Assembly (NCBI RefSeq): GCF_004535825.1
Contig: NZ_SGVY01000005.1
Span: 78,586-142,585, forward strand
Source of the DNA: Segatella hominis
GTDB taxonomy: Bacteria > Bacteroidota > Bacteroidia > Bacteroidales > Bacteroidaceae
DNA length: 64,000 nucleotides
Direction: 5' to 3'
Shown: positions 26,406 through 34,327 of the stretch, in pieces
Position numbering within the stretch: the stretch's first letter is position 1
Layout: each line of letters starts with the position of its first letter
Position numbers and translations under genes: made by a program
Notes under the pieces: model-generated
The model's database searches: none
What the model saw: only the letters and a program-made list of their open reading frames with translations
Told to the model about the DNA's origin: nothing

Positions 26406-27092
26406 TTATTTACGAGATAGGCTAACAATTTTAACTAAATCTGCAAATGTGAAGCCAATATAGTCGGAAATCACTTCGTCAGAATAAGGTCTGATGGCAT
26501 CAGCTGAGTTTGTAGTGGCCAATCCGAGCGTAAAGGCACCAGATGCTCTTACGGCTTTCAGACCGTTAAAACTGTCTTCCAAGCCAACACACTCTTCCGG
26601 TTTGACTCCGAAATAAGCCGCTCCCTTGAGATAGCAGTCTGGATCTGGTTTGCTCTTAGCAAAGTCCTCACTTGTAAGAACCCTGTCAAAGTAGTCTTTA
26701 AACTCCGGTCGCTGCTGATAGACATTGAGCATCTTAGGGATATTGCTGCTGGTTACAACAGCGCATTTTATGCCGTTATTGCGTAAATTCTTCACAAAGT
26801 CCTCAAATCCAGCAATATAGTTGTAGCTCATGTTTTGCTCGAATTCATCCAGACGGGCGGTAATTTTAGCCTGTTCATCTTTCACACTACAGAAATCAAC
26901 TTTAGAAGCGAAAATCTTGTCATCGGAAAAATACTTGTCGTAGATCTGAACCAGAGTCTGTCCTTTGATGATTTGTGCGAAATCAGGAATTTCAGGATGA
27001 TACTCCTTTCCTATCATTCCCCAGAAAACCGAATATTGCGATTCGGTGTCAAAAACGACACCGTCTAAGTCGAAAAGTGCTGCTTTAATCAT
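26406..27092 (-). CDS. HAD-superfamily hydrolase, beta-phosphoglucomutase-like
   Basis: A 228-residue haloacid-dehalogenase family phosphatase or mutase. Motif I is DLDGVVFDTE with the nucleophile and acid aspartates, motif II VVTSSN, motif III the lysine in FAKSKPDPDCYLKGA, and motif IV GLEDSFNGLKA. The cap domain is of the C1 helical type. The frame extends to a TTG at 27122, but ATG 27092 gives the typical MIKAALFDLDG start. The substrate is unknown. Confidence 0.85.
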   Translation of the reverse strand: MIKAALFDLDGVVFDTESQYSVFWGMIGKEYHPEIPDFAQIIKGQTLVQIYDKYFSDDKIFASKVDFCSVKDEQAKITARLDEFEQNMSYNYIAGFEDFVKNLRNNGIKCAVVTSSNIPKMLNVYQQRPEFKDYFDRVLTSEDFAKSKPDPDCYLKGAAYFGVKPEECVGLEDSFNGLKAVRASGAFTLGLATTNSADAIRPYSDEVISDYIGFTFADLVKIVSLSRK

Positions 27093-27149
27093 TATTTTAA
27101 TTTGATAAATTGATTGATACAATCTCTTTTAATTCTCTAAATCGGTTGC

Positions 27150-27179
27150 AAAGTTACATATTTTTATTCTAAAATCAAT
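27150..27179 (-). promoter_or_regulatory. Promoter of the HAD hydrolase gene
   Basis: Read on the minus strand: TTG (27179-27177), 19 bp spacer, TAACTTTG (27157-27150). Confidence 0.65.
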
Positions 27180-27229
27180 AAAGAAAGTAAATAATCATAA
27201 TCATTGTCAGTTATTTCGTATTTTTTTTA

Positions 27230-27237
27230 TATTTTTG
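27230..27237 (+). promoter_or_regulatory. -7 box for rsmG
   Basis: TATTTTTG, 25 bp before the rsmG start. The nearest upstream TTG is 23 bp away, longer than usual. Confidence 0.5.
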
Positions 27238-27261
27238 CACTCAAATAATAATATATAAGGT

Positions 27262-27885
27262 ATGAAGATAATCGAGAAATACTTTCCGAATCTCACGGAT
27301 AAGCAAAAAGAACAGATATCAAAATTGGATTCTCTCTATCGTGACTGGAATGCAAAAATCAATGTAATCAGCCGCAAGGATATAGACAATCTCTACGAAC
27401 ATCATGTGCTGCATTCCTTGGCAATAGCGAAAGCCATCCATTTCCGTGCGGGTTCTGAAATCCTGGATTTCGGATGCGGTGGAGGATTCCCAGGCATTCC
27501 TCTTGCTATTCTCTTTCCTGAATGCAAATTCAAATTGATTGATGGAACTGGCAAGAAAATCAAGGTTTGTAATGAGGTAGCTGCTGCTATTGGACTGGAA
27601 AATCTGAAGGCGGAGCATATCCGCGGTGAGGAGGAAAAGGGAAAATATGATTTTGTGGTCAGTCGTGCAGTGATGCAACTTCCTGATTTGATGAAAATTA
27701 TCAAGAAGAATTTCAAAAAATCCCAGCAAAATTCCCTCCCTAATGGTCTTCTTTGCCTGAAAGGTGGAAACCTTCAGGAAGAATTGAAGCAATATAAAAA
27801 TATTGCAGAGATTACTCCGTTGAGTGATTTCTTTGAGGAAGAATGGTTCAAGCAGGATAAGCAGTTGGTATATGTGCCGGCGTGA
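27262..27885 (+). CDS. rsmG: 16S rRNA (guanine-527-N7) methyltransferase
   Basis: SAM-dependent methyltransferase of 207 residues that modifies G527 of 16S rRNA. The SAM-binding motif ILDFGCGGGFPGIPLA (about 69-84) and the preceding YEHHVLHSLA are family hallmarks; the catalytic-loop VSRAVMQLPDL follows. Normal length. It is the first gene of a plus-strand series that continues with the MBL hydrolase. Confidence 0.95.
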   Translation: MKIIEKYFPNLTDKQKEQISKLDSLYRDWNAKINVISRKDIDNLYEHHVLHSLAIAKAIHFRAGSEILDFGCGGGFPGIPLAILFPECKFKLIDGTGKKIKVCNEVAAAIGLENLKAEHIRGEEEKGKYDFVVSRAVMQLPDLMKIIKKNFKKSQQNSLPNGLLCLKGGNLQEELKQYKNIAEITPLSDFFEEEWFKQDKQLVYVPA

Positions 27886-27990
27886 TAGATTGCACATATT
27901 CTGCTGAACAAATGATGGAGTCTTTCATGGAAAGGTCTCTTAAGAGTTTTTGATTATACAAATGTTTCTAATTATTTAAAAGAATATTCG

Positions 27991-28635
27991 ATGTTACATA
28001 TTGAAAAATTCGAAGTAAACATGCTTCAGGAGAATTGCTATGTGGTTAGTGATGAAACCCGTGAGTGTGTCATCATTGATTGCGGAGCTTTTTATCCGGA
28101 AGAAAGAACTGCCATTGTCAATTATATCAAGGAGAATAACCTTCAGCCGGTTCATCTTCTTGTAACCCATGGACATCTTGACCATAATTTCGGCAACAAT
28201 ACGATTCATGAAACTTTTGGGTTGAAACCGGAAGTGTCGGCAGCAGATGAGAGGCTGATGAAGAACCTGAAGCAGCAGGCTGAGGTTTTCTATCAGATGC
28301 AGTTGGATTACGATTTTCCTCCTGTAGGTCATTTCTTTGAAGAAAATGAAGTAATCCATTTAGGAAACCATCAGTTTGAAATCATCCTCACTCCTGGTCA
28401 TTCCCGTGGCTCAGTCACATTTTACTGTGTTGATGAAAAGGTAGCCTTTACGGGCGATACGCTTTTCCGTGGTTCTATTGGCAGAACAGATTTTAAAGGC
28501 GGTTCTATGTTCCAGATTATCAACAGTCTCCGTTTTCTGGCCCAGTTGCCTGATGATGTAAAAGTATTGCCAGGACATGGACAGGCAACGAGCATCGGCG
28601 AAGAACTCGCTCATAATCCGTATATGGATCGATGA
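27991..28635 (+). CDS. MBL-fold metallo-hydrolase (glyoxalase II-like)
   Basis: A 214-residue metallo-beta-lactamase-fold hydrolase. The metal motif [10 protein letters not shown] (HxHxDH) is at about 60, further ligands are H in TPGHSRGS, D in FTGDTLF, and H in LPGHGQ. The overall pattern is that of the hydroxyacylglutathione-hydrolase-like group common in bacteria; the true substrate is unknown. Its stop codon overlaps the ruvC start (ATGA), so the two are translationally coupled. Confidence 0.88.
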   Translation: MLHIEKFEVNMLQENCYVVSDETRECVIIDCGAFYPEERTAIVNYIKENNLQPVHLLVTHGHLDHNFGNNTIHETFGLKPEVSAADERLMKNLKQQAEVFYQMQLDYDFPPVGHFFEENEVIHLGNHQFEIILTPGHSRGSVTFYCVDEKVAFTGDTLFRGSIGRTDFKGGSMFQIINSLRFLAQLPDDVKVLPGHGQATSIGEELAHNPYMDR

Positions 28636-29261
28636 ATCAAGTAGATAAAATCATTCTTGGTATTGACCCTGGAACCAATGTGATGGGCTATGGGGTCATC
28701 AGGGTGACAGGCAATAAGGCTCAGCTGGTAGTCATGGGTGTCATCGATATGCGCAAGGAGAGTGATCCTTATCTCCGATTGGGTAAAATCTTCGAGCGTG
28801 TTACCGGTATCATTGATGAGTATCTCCCGGATGAGATGGCCATCGAGGCTCCTTTCTTTGGAAAGAACGTCCAGTCTATGCTGAAATTGGGGCGGGCTCA
28901 GGGAGTAGCCATTGCTGCAGCTATCCATCATGATGTGCCGATTCATGAGTATGCCCCTCTGAAAATCAAGATGGCCATTACGGGACAGGGACAGGCTTCC
29001 AAGGAACAGGTGGCGGGCATGCTGCAAAGGATGCTGCACATCAGTGACGAGGATATGCCGAAATTCATGGATGCTACGGATGCCTTGGGTGCAGCTTATT
29101 GTCATTTCCTGCAAATGGGCAAGCCAGAAACCAATGCCCGGCATTATAGCAGCTGGAAGGATTATGCTTCGAAAAATCAAGCAAGGGTTGCTGGTAGCGC
29201 CCCTGTGACGGGACCGAGAGCCCAGTTGATGGCTGCCCTCAACCGTACAACACATAAATAA
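28632..29261 (+). CDS. ruvC: Crossover junction endodeoxyribonuclease
   Basis: Holliday junction resolvase, 209 residues. The four acidic active-site residues are visible: D in [15 protein letters not shown] in [11 protein letters not shown], and the two aspartates in [13 protein letters not shown]. It has a C-terminal extension of about 25 residues ([14 protein letters not shown]). It overlaps the MBL gene by four bases; ruvA and ruvB are not close by. Confidence 0.95.
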   Translation: MNQVDKIILGIDPGTNVMGYGVIRVTGNKAQLVVMGVIDMRKESDPYLRLGKIFERVTGIIDEYLPDEMAIEAPFFGKNVQSMLKLGRAQGVAIAAAIHHDVPIHEYAPLKIKMAITGQGQASKEQVAGMLQRMLHISDEDMPKFMDATDALGAAYCHFLQMGKPETNARHYSSWKDYASKNQARVAGSAPVTGPRAQLMAALNRTTHK

Positions 29262-29285
29262 TTTTGATTATAAAGATATAAGAAG

Positions 29286-30770
29286 ATGCAAACAATTATC
29301 AAAATAGAAAATGGCGTAACGCGTATGCCAGAATGGCGTATGGCTGAGCCTGTCAATTTTGAGGCTTGTGAAGGTGAACATATTGCCATCGTAGGTCCTA
29401 ATGGAGGTGGAAAATCTATGTTTGTGGATATGATAGTGGGTCGCCATCCTCTGGTAATGCATGATCCATATTATGATTTCTCACCGAGCAACAAGCCGAT
29501 GGTGAGTGATAATATTAAATATATTACTTTCCGAGATACCTATGGCGGTGATAATGACCGCACTTATTTCTTGCAGCAGCGCTGGAACCAATTGGAGATA
29601 GATGAGTCCACTCCTATTGTCAGAGACAAACTGGAGGAAGCTTATCAGATGGCTGGAGAGGATACGCCAGAGCGACGTGCCCTGCAAAAGCACATTTATG
29701 AACTCTTCCACATGGAGCATTTGCTCGACAAATATACGATACTTTTGTCCAGTGGAGAGTTGAGAAAATTCAAGCTGGCTTCTACCCTCTTCGCAGAACC
29801 ACGCGTGCTGATCATGGATAATCCGTTTATCGGACTTGATGCAGATACCCGTGATCAGTTGAAAGAGCTTCTGAAAACACTCTCTTCGGAACGTGCGCTG
29901 CAAATCATTCTGGTCTTGAGCAAGAGCGATGATATTCCTGATTTCATCACACATGTTGTGGAAGTGAAAGATATGAAAGTTTTGCCAAAGGTGACCAAAG
30001 AGGAATATTTGAAGATGAGACAGCCCGTTCCTGATCACATCTTAAGTTCTGAATTGGAGCAGGCCATTGTGGATTTACCATATAGTGAGCGCGAATATCA
30101 CAATGAGGAGGTTGTCAAGATGAATAAGGTTCGCATCCAATATGGTGAACGCATTATTCTGAAGGATTTGGACTGGACTGTTCTGAATGGAGAAAAATGG
30201 GCATTGAGCGGACAGAACGGAGCCGGAAAATCTACCCTCTTGAGTTTGGTTTGTGCTGATAATCCGCAGAGTTACGCTTGTGATATTGCCCTCTTTGGTA
30301 ATCCACGTGGAAGCGGTGAAAGCATCTGGGACATTAAGATGCATATAGGTTATGTTTCTCCGGAACTGCATCGCTCCTATCAGCGAGATCTTCCTGCCAT
30401 CCGTATCGTAGCAAGTGGCTTGATGGATTCAGTAGGACTTTATGTCAAACCTAAGGATGAGGATTTGGATATCTGCCGTTTCTGGATGAAGGTCTTTGGA
30501 TTGGAAGGAAAGGAAGAAGCAGGTTTTCTCAAACTCTCCAGCGGTGAGCAGCGTCTGGTCTTGCTGGCTCGTGCATTCGTGAAGGATCCTGAACTTCTTA
30601 TCCTTGATGAGCCACTTCATGGTCTTGACAATGTGAATCGTCGGCTGGTGAAAGATGTCATCGAGGCGTTCTGCAAGCGAAAGAACAAGACCATGATTAT
30701 GGTGACCCATTATAAGGAAGAATTGCCTGCTTGTATTGATCACAGCATCTTCTTGATTCGTCATGCCTGA
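29286..30770 (+). CDS. Tandem ABC ATPase (ModF-like), first domain degenerate
   Basis: A soluble protein of 494 residues with two ABC nucleotide-binding domains and no membrane segment, similar in layout to ModF/PhrA. Domain 1: Walker A GPNGGGKS (37-44), signature LSSGE (154-158), Walker B LIMDNP, where the catalytic Glu is N179, and Ser (S212) in place of the switch His. Domain 2: GQNGAGKS (309-316), LSSGEQ (417-422), DEP (441-443), and H475, all intact. No permease gene is nearby. ABC-F translation factors are unlikely, as the linker is not of that type. Confidence 0.8.
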   Translation: MQTIIKIENGVTRMPEWRMAEPVNFEACEGEHIAIVGPNGGGKSMFVDMIVGRHPLVMHDPYYDFSPSNKPMVSDNIKYITFRDTYGGDNDRTYFLQQRWNQLEIDESTPIVRDKLEEAYQMAGEDTPERRALQKHIYELFHMEHLLDKYTILLSSGELRKFKLASTLFAEPRVLIMDNPFIGLDADTRDQLKELLKTLSSERALQIILVLSKSDDIPDFITHVVEVKDMKVLPKVTKEEYLKMRQPVPDHILSSELEQAIVDLPYSEREYHNEEVVKMNKVRIQYGERIILKDLDWTVLNGEKWALSGQNGAGKSTLLSLVCADNPQSYACDIALFGNPRGSGESIWDIKMHIGYVSPELHRSYQRDLPAIRIVASGLMDSVGLYVKPKDEDLDICRFWMKVFGLEGKEEAGFLKLSSGEQRLVLLARAFVKDPELLILDEPLHGLDNVNRRLVKDVIEAFCKRKNKTMIMVTHYKEELPACIDHSIFLIRHA

Positions 30771-30858
30771 TCATAGTGAAAGTCTTTGACACTTTTTGTG
30801 AAAGGGTTTTGATATGGATTTAAAAGGTCTTTAATATTAATTTTTTAAATAGGAAAAA

Positions 30859-31371
30859 ATGAAAAGGATGATCATAGCAATGGCGCTCATGGCGCTCACG
30901 TTTGCACCGGCTTCGGCACAGGATGTGCTCAATGAAATCGTGAAGACATCGCTTGCTACTGTTAATGATACTACCAAAAGTCTCGAAGTACGCAAGACTG
31001 CCGTTTTCAAGTATGATGCCATGACCTATCTTCGTTCCAAATTATTGCAACCTGCAGATTTGCTTGGCAAGAATGTGGATTTGAAGAAGGTGAATAGCAC
31101 CATTCAGGTACTCAATGAACAGGCTCTGGCCATGAATCAATATGTCACTCTCTATCAGAAGCGTTTTTCTGAGGCCAAAAAGAAGAACAGAGATGTTGTC
31201 ACAAACTTGTTCAAGCAGGCTACTCGCAATCATAAGTTGTTCAATGATACTGATACAGAGGTGACCTTGGCTTATTATGACCGTAAGGACTACCCTATCC
31301 AGTTCTGTATAGATTGCGATTGGGTCAAGACCTTGGCCTTCATCCGTACCATCGATTGGAGTGGTATTTAA
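30859..31371 (+). CDS. Secreted protein of unknown function
   Basis: A 170-residue protein with a clean signal peptide (MKRMIIAMALMALTFAPASA-Q). The mature part is predicted mostly helical, with two cysteines close together near the end (FCIDCDW). I do not recognise the family. It stands 88 bp after the tandem ABC gene and before the acidic-protein unit, from which it is separated by the repeats at 31385-31430. Confidence 0.65.
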   Translation: MKRMIIAMALMALTFAPASAQDVLNEIVKTSLATVNDTTKSLEVRKTAVFKYDAMTYLRSKLLQPADLLGKNVDLKKVNSTIQVLNEQALAMNQYVTLYQKRFSEAKKKNRDVVTNLFKQATRNHKLFNDTDTEVTLAYYDRKDYPIQFCIDCDWVKTLAFIRTIDWSGI

Positions 31372-31384
31372 ATGGTATAGAAGC

Positions 31385-31430
31385 GGTACACCTTATATAA
31401 TATATGGAATATTTGTGAAGGTACACCTTA
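31385..31430 (+). repeat. Direct repeat GGTACACCTTA
   Basis: GGTACACCTTA at 31385-31395 and 31420-31430 (35 bp apart), each followed by an alternating TA-rich stretch and GAAT. It lies between the secreted protein gene and the promoter at 31467-31498. Confidence 0.7.
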
Positions 31431-31466
31431 TTATATATATAGAATGATGAAAAATATCTCATAAAA

Positions 31467-31498
31467 TTTGCATATTAAAAAATAAGTAATTACTTTTG
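31467..31498 (+). promoter_or_regulatory. Promoter of the acidic-protein/small-membrane-protein unit
   Basis: TTTG at 31467-31470, 20 bp spacer, TACTTTTG at 31491-31498. The apparent TTG start at 31496 lies inside this -7 box and cannot be the real start. Confidence 0.7.
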
Positions 31499-31537
31499 CA
31501 AAATAAAAGAGAATTTATGATGAAAAAGGAAAAAAAT

Positions 31538-32341
31538 ATGAGTCTCAAGACCTTGACCAAGTCAAGTGTTTGGGAAATACAGGAGAACGATGTGTTCCGT
31601 CTCTGGGAAGCTGCTGAGAAGGATACTGATTTGAAAGATAATCAGCGCCGCTATGTGGATGTCATCCGTAGTGCCTTCGAAATAGAGGAAATCAAAATCG
31701 ATAAGCCTATCGTAATTGATAAATATATCCAGAGAGGTTTTAAAATCGGAAACTTCCGTATCGATGATATGAATGTAAAGTATGCTATCAAGAAGCGTCC
31801 AATTCTTCGTGTTACCGATTTGACTTATGAGAATATCCGTCACATAAGTGCTACAAAACTCATCGAAGTGTTGGAACGTAACTTTGGTGGTGGCTGGGAA
31901 TCTCTCCCACAGAGTATCCAAGATATCATCCAGAGTGGTTTTGATATCAGCACAACTACCCTCCCTAAGGATCGTCTTCACAAGCCAGGTGGTCTCTACG
32001 AGAAGAAAATAGATGATGGCTTCGAAGTGCTGGAAATTCCTAAGGGAACCTGGACCGAGGCTATTTTTGCCAAGGCGAAACCTCAGGTTGAGAAAGTACG
32101 CATGAAGTTTGCCGATGATGATGAATTGGATCGCGAAGACGAACTTCGTGCTCGTGCAGAAGAAGATGACGACGATGAGGATGCACCAGAGATTGAGGAT
32201 CATTACAATGATATCGATGAAGATGATGATGCTTTCGATGATGACAAACTGACAGAGGAAAGTTATCGTACTACATTTGAGGATCCTGAAAATTTAGGTC
32301 TTGATGATGCTAATGATGTCGCAGACGATGAAGATTATTAA
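31538..32341 (+). CDS. Acidic cytoplasmic protein of unknown function
   Basis: A protein of about 267 residues that I do not recognise. There is no signal peptide. The N-terminal two thirds is a mixed, folded-looking region (WEIQENDVFRLWEAAEKD; later LIEVLERNFGGGWESLPQSIQ), and the last 80 or so residues are extremely rich in Asp and Glu, as in nucleic-acid mimics or protein-binding tails. ATG 31538 is preferred because AAAAGGA stands seven bases before it; ATG at 31517 is the alternative. Two small membrane protein genes follow at once (gaps 13 and 5 bp). Confidence 0.6.
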   Translation: MSLKTLTKSSVWEIQENDVFRLWEAAEKDTDLKDNQRRYVDVIRSAFEIEEIKIDKPIVIDKYIQRGFKIGNFRIDDMNVKYAIKKRPILRVTDLTYENIRHISATKLIEVLERNFGGGWESLPQSIQDIIQSGFDISTTTLPKDRLHKPGGLYEKKIDDGFEVLEIPKGTWTEAIFAKAKPQVEKVRMKFADDDELDREDELRARAEEDDDDEDAPEIEDHYNDIDEDDDAFDDDKLTEESYRTTFEDPENLGLDDANDVADDEDY

Positions 32342-32354
32342 AAAATAAAATAAA

Positions 32355-32576
32355 ATGAATGCATTAATTGGTTTAATAGCTTTAGTTGTTGTAGCCCTTG
32401 TCGGATGGGCTATTGCTGAGTTTAAGTATAAGGCTTTCACTTTCACTCGTTCTGAAAAGGATATTGAGGAAGAGAAGGAATTGGAAGAAATGAAGCGTGC
32501 TGATGGTTTCAAGGAGATGAACATCCGCGACATCATGCGCAAGAATTCTACAAACGGTTATAATGCCGTAGGTTAA
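32355..32576 (+). CDS. Small membrane protein with acidic/basic cytoplasmic tail
   Basis: A 73-residue protein: one N-terminal transmembrane helix (about 2-22) and a strongly charged C-terminal part (RSEKDIEEEKELEEMKRAD) that is probably an exposed helix. No family is recognised. It sits between the acidic unknown protein and the Cys-rich small protein, with very short gaps, so all three are likely one operon. Confidence 0.6.
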   Translation: MNALIGLIALVVVALVGWAIAEFKYKAFTFTRSEKDIEEEKELEEMKRADGFKEMNIRDIMRKNSTNGYNAVG

Positions 32577-32581
32577 TCTTT

Positions 32582-32770
32582 ATGGTATTTCAATACATCA
32601 TAATAGGAATAGTAATAGTGGCATGCCTTGTGTATGCCACTATTATTATATGGAAAAATGGCAAATCTCAGCTGAAATGTGACGATTATAAGTGCGCTGG
32701 ATGCCCTTTTTTCGAGAAATGTGAAAAAAAACAAGAAAAAGTTGGGAAAAAATTTGGTGGAACCAAATAA
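32582..32770 (+). CDS. Small Cys-rich membrane protein (FeoB-associated-like)
   Basis: A 62-residue protein with one N-terminal helix (about 4-24) followed by C33-x4-C38-x2-C41-x5-C47 and a Lys-rich tail. The build resembles the short FeoB-associated Cys-rich membrane proteins, but no feo gene is here. The four cysteines could bind a metal or an Fe-S cluster. Its 3' end overlaps the tRNA-Cys promoter. Confidence 0.6.
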   Translation: MVFQYIIIGIVIVACLVYATIIIWKNGKSQLKCDDYKCAGCPFFEKCEKKQEKVGKKFGGTK

Positions 32771-32784
32771 AAGTAGTACCTTTG
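32753..32784 (+). promoter_or_regulatory. Promoter of tRNA-Cys
   Basis: TTTG at 32753-32756, 20 bp spacer, TACCTTTG at 32777-32784. The -33 element lies inside the last codons of the 62-residue gene. Confidence 0.75.
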
Positions 32785-32821
32785 CAACCGCAAATGAGAA
32801 ATACAATATCTCAATCTACAA

Positions 32822-32892
32822 GGTGTCTTAACCGAGCGGTTAGGTAACGGTCTGCAAAACCGTGTAGAGCGGTTCGACTCCGCTAGACACCT
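32822..32892 (+). tRNA. tRNA-Cys (anticodon GCA)
   Basis: Acceptor GGTGTCT/AGACACC with T as discriminator, anticodon stem ACGGT/ACCGT with loop CTGCAAA, T-arm AGCGG-TTCGACT-CCGCT. It is close in pattern to E. coli tRNA-Cys. CCA is not encoded. Confidence 0.93.
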
Positions 32893-32906
32893 CGAAAAAT
32901 CAAGAG

Positions 32907-32940
32907 GATGTGTCATAAGTTTATGACACATCTTTTTTTT
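32907..32940 (+). terminator. Terminator of tRNA-Cys
   Basis: GATGTGTCATAA (32907-32918) pairs with TTATGACACATC (32921-32932), followed by eight T. Confidence 0.9.
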
Positions 32941-33066
32941 GTTCATCATTAGCCAAATCTCTATTGACATAAAAAATCCCACAGATTTCACAGATTACAC
33001 AGATTTATTTGGGGTTCAAAAAAATGTGTCAATCTCTGAATTCCGTGGGTAATTGATGAAATGCTT

Positions 33067-34167
33067 TTATTTTTTCAAGGCAATATTATAATTGTAGTAT
33101 TTAGTATTACCCGTGATGTCTTCTACAACTTGAATGAATGGCGGAAATTTCACGCTCTCTTGTTTTGCAATACCCTTAGTTTCAAGTATCATCAGATCAT
33201 TGATAGGAGATTCGAAGGAATCCAATTCAAAATACTGACCTTTCCAGATAAAACTCTTGCGGTGCTTCTTGATGGTTTGGCGGTAAGGATCCGCCTGCTG
33301 GAGAAGCGACTCATAAAGATTACTGCTTATCTGGCGTTCTGTTTCAATCTGTTCAGTGTCAGATATTCTCTTCTTGGTAGTATGTACAAATACTTCCTTT
33401 TCTTCAAAGCGGCGCTTGCGCAAACGAATTTCGCAATTAGGTTCACCAGCCAAGTATGTCTGTACAATATCGCTGTCAATACTATTTGGCACATTGCCAG
33501 TCAATTTGACAATATACTTTCGTTCCTCCTCTATTGGCTGAGGAATTCCCAGTACATTAGAAATCTCTTTGAGCACGCGATTCAGCTTGTTGTCAAAGTC
33601 TTCATGATTGTTGATCACTCTCAGATGTGGATGACCCGTCCATGCTTCAATGACACGCTTGTCCAGTTCGCGGGCAATTTGAAGTCCCTTTTCGTCAGCC
33701 TTTTCCAGGCGCTGGGCATTATTGCTTGTTGTATAGAATTGCTCAGCCCCATCCGCAGCAGAAACCAAGTGAAGTATGGCATCATATCTCTCGTCTCTGA
33801 GTTGAGTCTGCGTATAGCCTACTTCTCCGATAATATCTTGCCATTGTTGCGGTGAAAGATAAGCCGAGATGTCCATTACTCCCCTATCGCAGACGATGAG
33901 AACAGGTTGTTCGAGTGTCTGTGCCATTTTGTAAAAACTGTCTTCGAGATGCAGTTGGGTCAGGAGTGTAGCTTTCTCTCCAACGTAGAAGAAATCTTTG
34001 TTGGATGTCAAATAATTCATACCTGCCTGCGTAAACATCGTAGGCACCTCAGGGATCGTGAAAACCTTGTATCCCAGGCTGGAGAAATGCTCAATAACTT
34101 TCACCAGTGCAGTAGTCTTACCGGCACATGGTCCACCGGTAAGCACGATTTTCTTAATAGTATTCAT
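33067..34167 (-). CDS. AAA (NadR/TTD14-type) ATPase fused to a CYTH domain
   Basis: A 366-residue two-domain protein. The N-terminal P-loop NTPase (AAA_28 type) has GGPCAGKTT at 11-19, the LIVCDRGVMD Walker B-like segment, and a lid region. The C-terminal part from about 215 is a CYTH triphosphate-tunnel domain: EEERKYIVKL, CEIRLRKRR, KKRISDTEQIETERQI, YFELDSFE and ILETKG follow the usual order of acidic and basic strand pairs. CYTH enzymes act on triphosphates (thiamine triphosphate, polyphosphate, cAMP synthesis). The layout resembles animal TTD14. Function in bacteria is not known. Confidence 0.82.
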   Translation of the reverse strand: MNTIKKIVLTGGPCAGKTTALVKVIEHFSSLGYKVFTIPEVPTMFTQAGMNYLTSNKDFFYVGEKATLLTQLHLEDSFYKMAQTLEQPVLIVCDRGVMDISAYLSPQQWQDIIGEVGYTQTQLRDERYDAILHLVSAADGAEQFYTTSNNAQRLEKADEKGLQIARELDKRVIEAWTGHPHLRVINNHEDFDNKLNRVLKEISNVLGIPQPIEEERKYIVKLTGNVPNSIDSDIVQTYLAGEPNCEIRLRKRRFEEKEVFVHTTKKRISDTEQIETERQISSNLYESLLQQADPYRQTIKKHRKSFIWKGQYFELDSFESPINDLMILETKGIAKQESVKFPPFIQVVEDITGNTKYYNYNIALKK

Positions 34168-34195
34168 TTCGTATTTATTTTCTTTATTTTGTTTG

Positions 34196-34203
34196 CAAAG
34201 TTA
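34196..34203 (-). promoter_or_regulatory. -7 box for the AAA-CYTH gene
   Basis: Read on the minus strand, TAACTTTG at 34203-34196, 29 bp before the start codon; a possible TTTG is 23 bp further up, wider than normal. Confidence 0.5.
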
Positions 34204-34274
34204 GTAAAAAATATCTGGATTATATCCAAATTTCGCATAATATTAGTATAAAGTATAAAAAAGAAAGGGAAATA

Positions 34275-34306
34275 TTTTGCAGTTCATTTGAATTGCCGTA
34301 TCTTTG
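34275..34306 (+). promoter_or_regulatory. Promoter of trxB
   Basis: TTTTG at 34275-34279, 19 bp spacer, TATCTTTG at 34299-34306: a full match to the Bacteroidota consensus. Confidence 0.82.
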
Positions 34307-34327
34307 CATAAAATAAATATAAAAACT

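Noticed and set aside
31496-31498. TTG start for the acidic protein
   Set aside because: These bases are part of the -7 box TACTTTTG, so they are not transcribed.
33061-33855. 264-codon plus-strand frame opposite the AAA-CYTH gene
   Set aside because: The minus-strand gene has clear P-loop and CYTH motifs; the plus-strand frame has none.
34304-34306. TTG start for trxB
   Set aside because: It is the end of the promoter -7 box TATCTTTG; ATG 34328 fits homologues.
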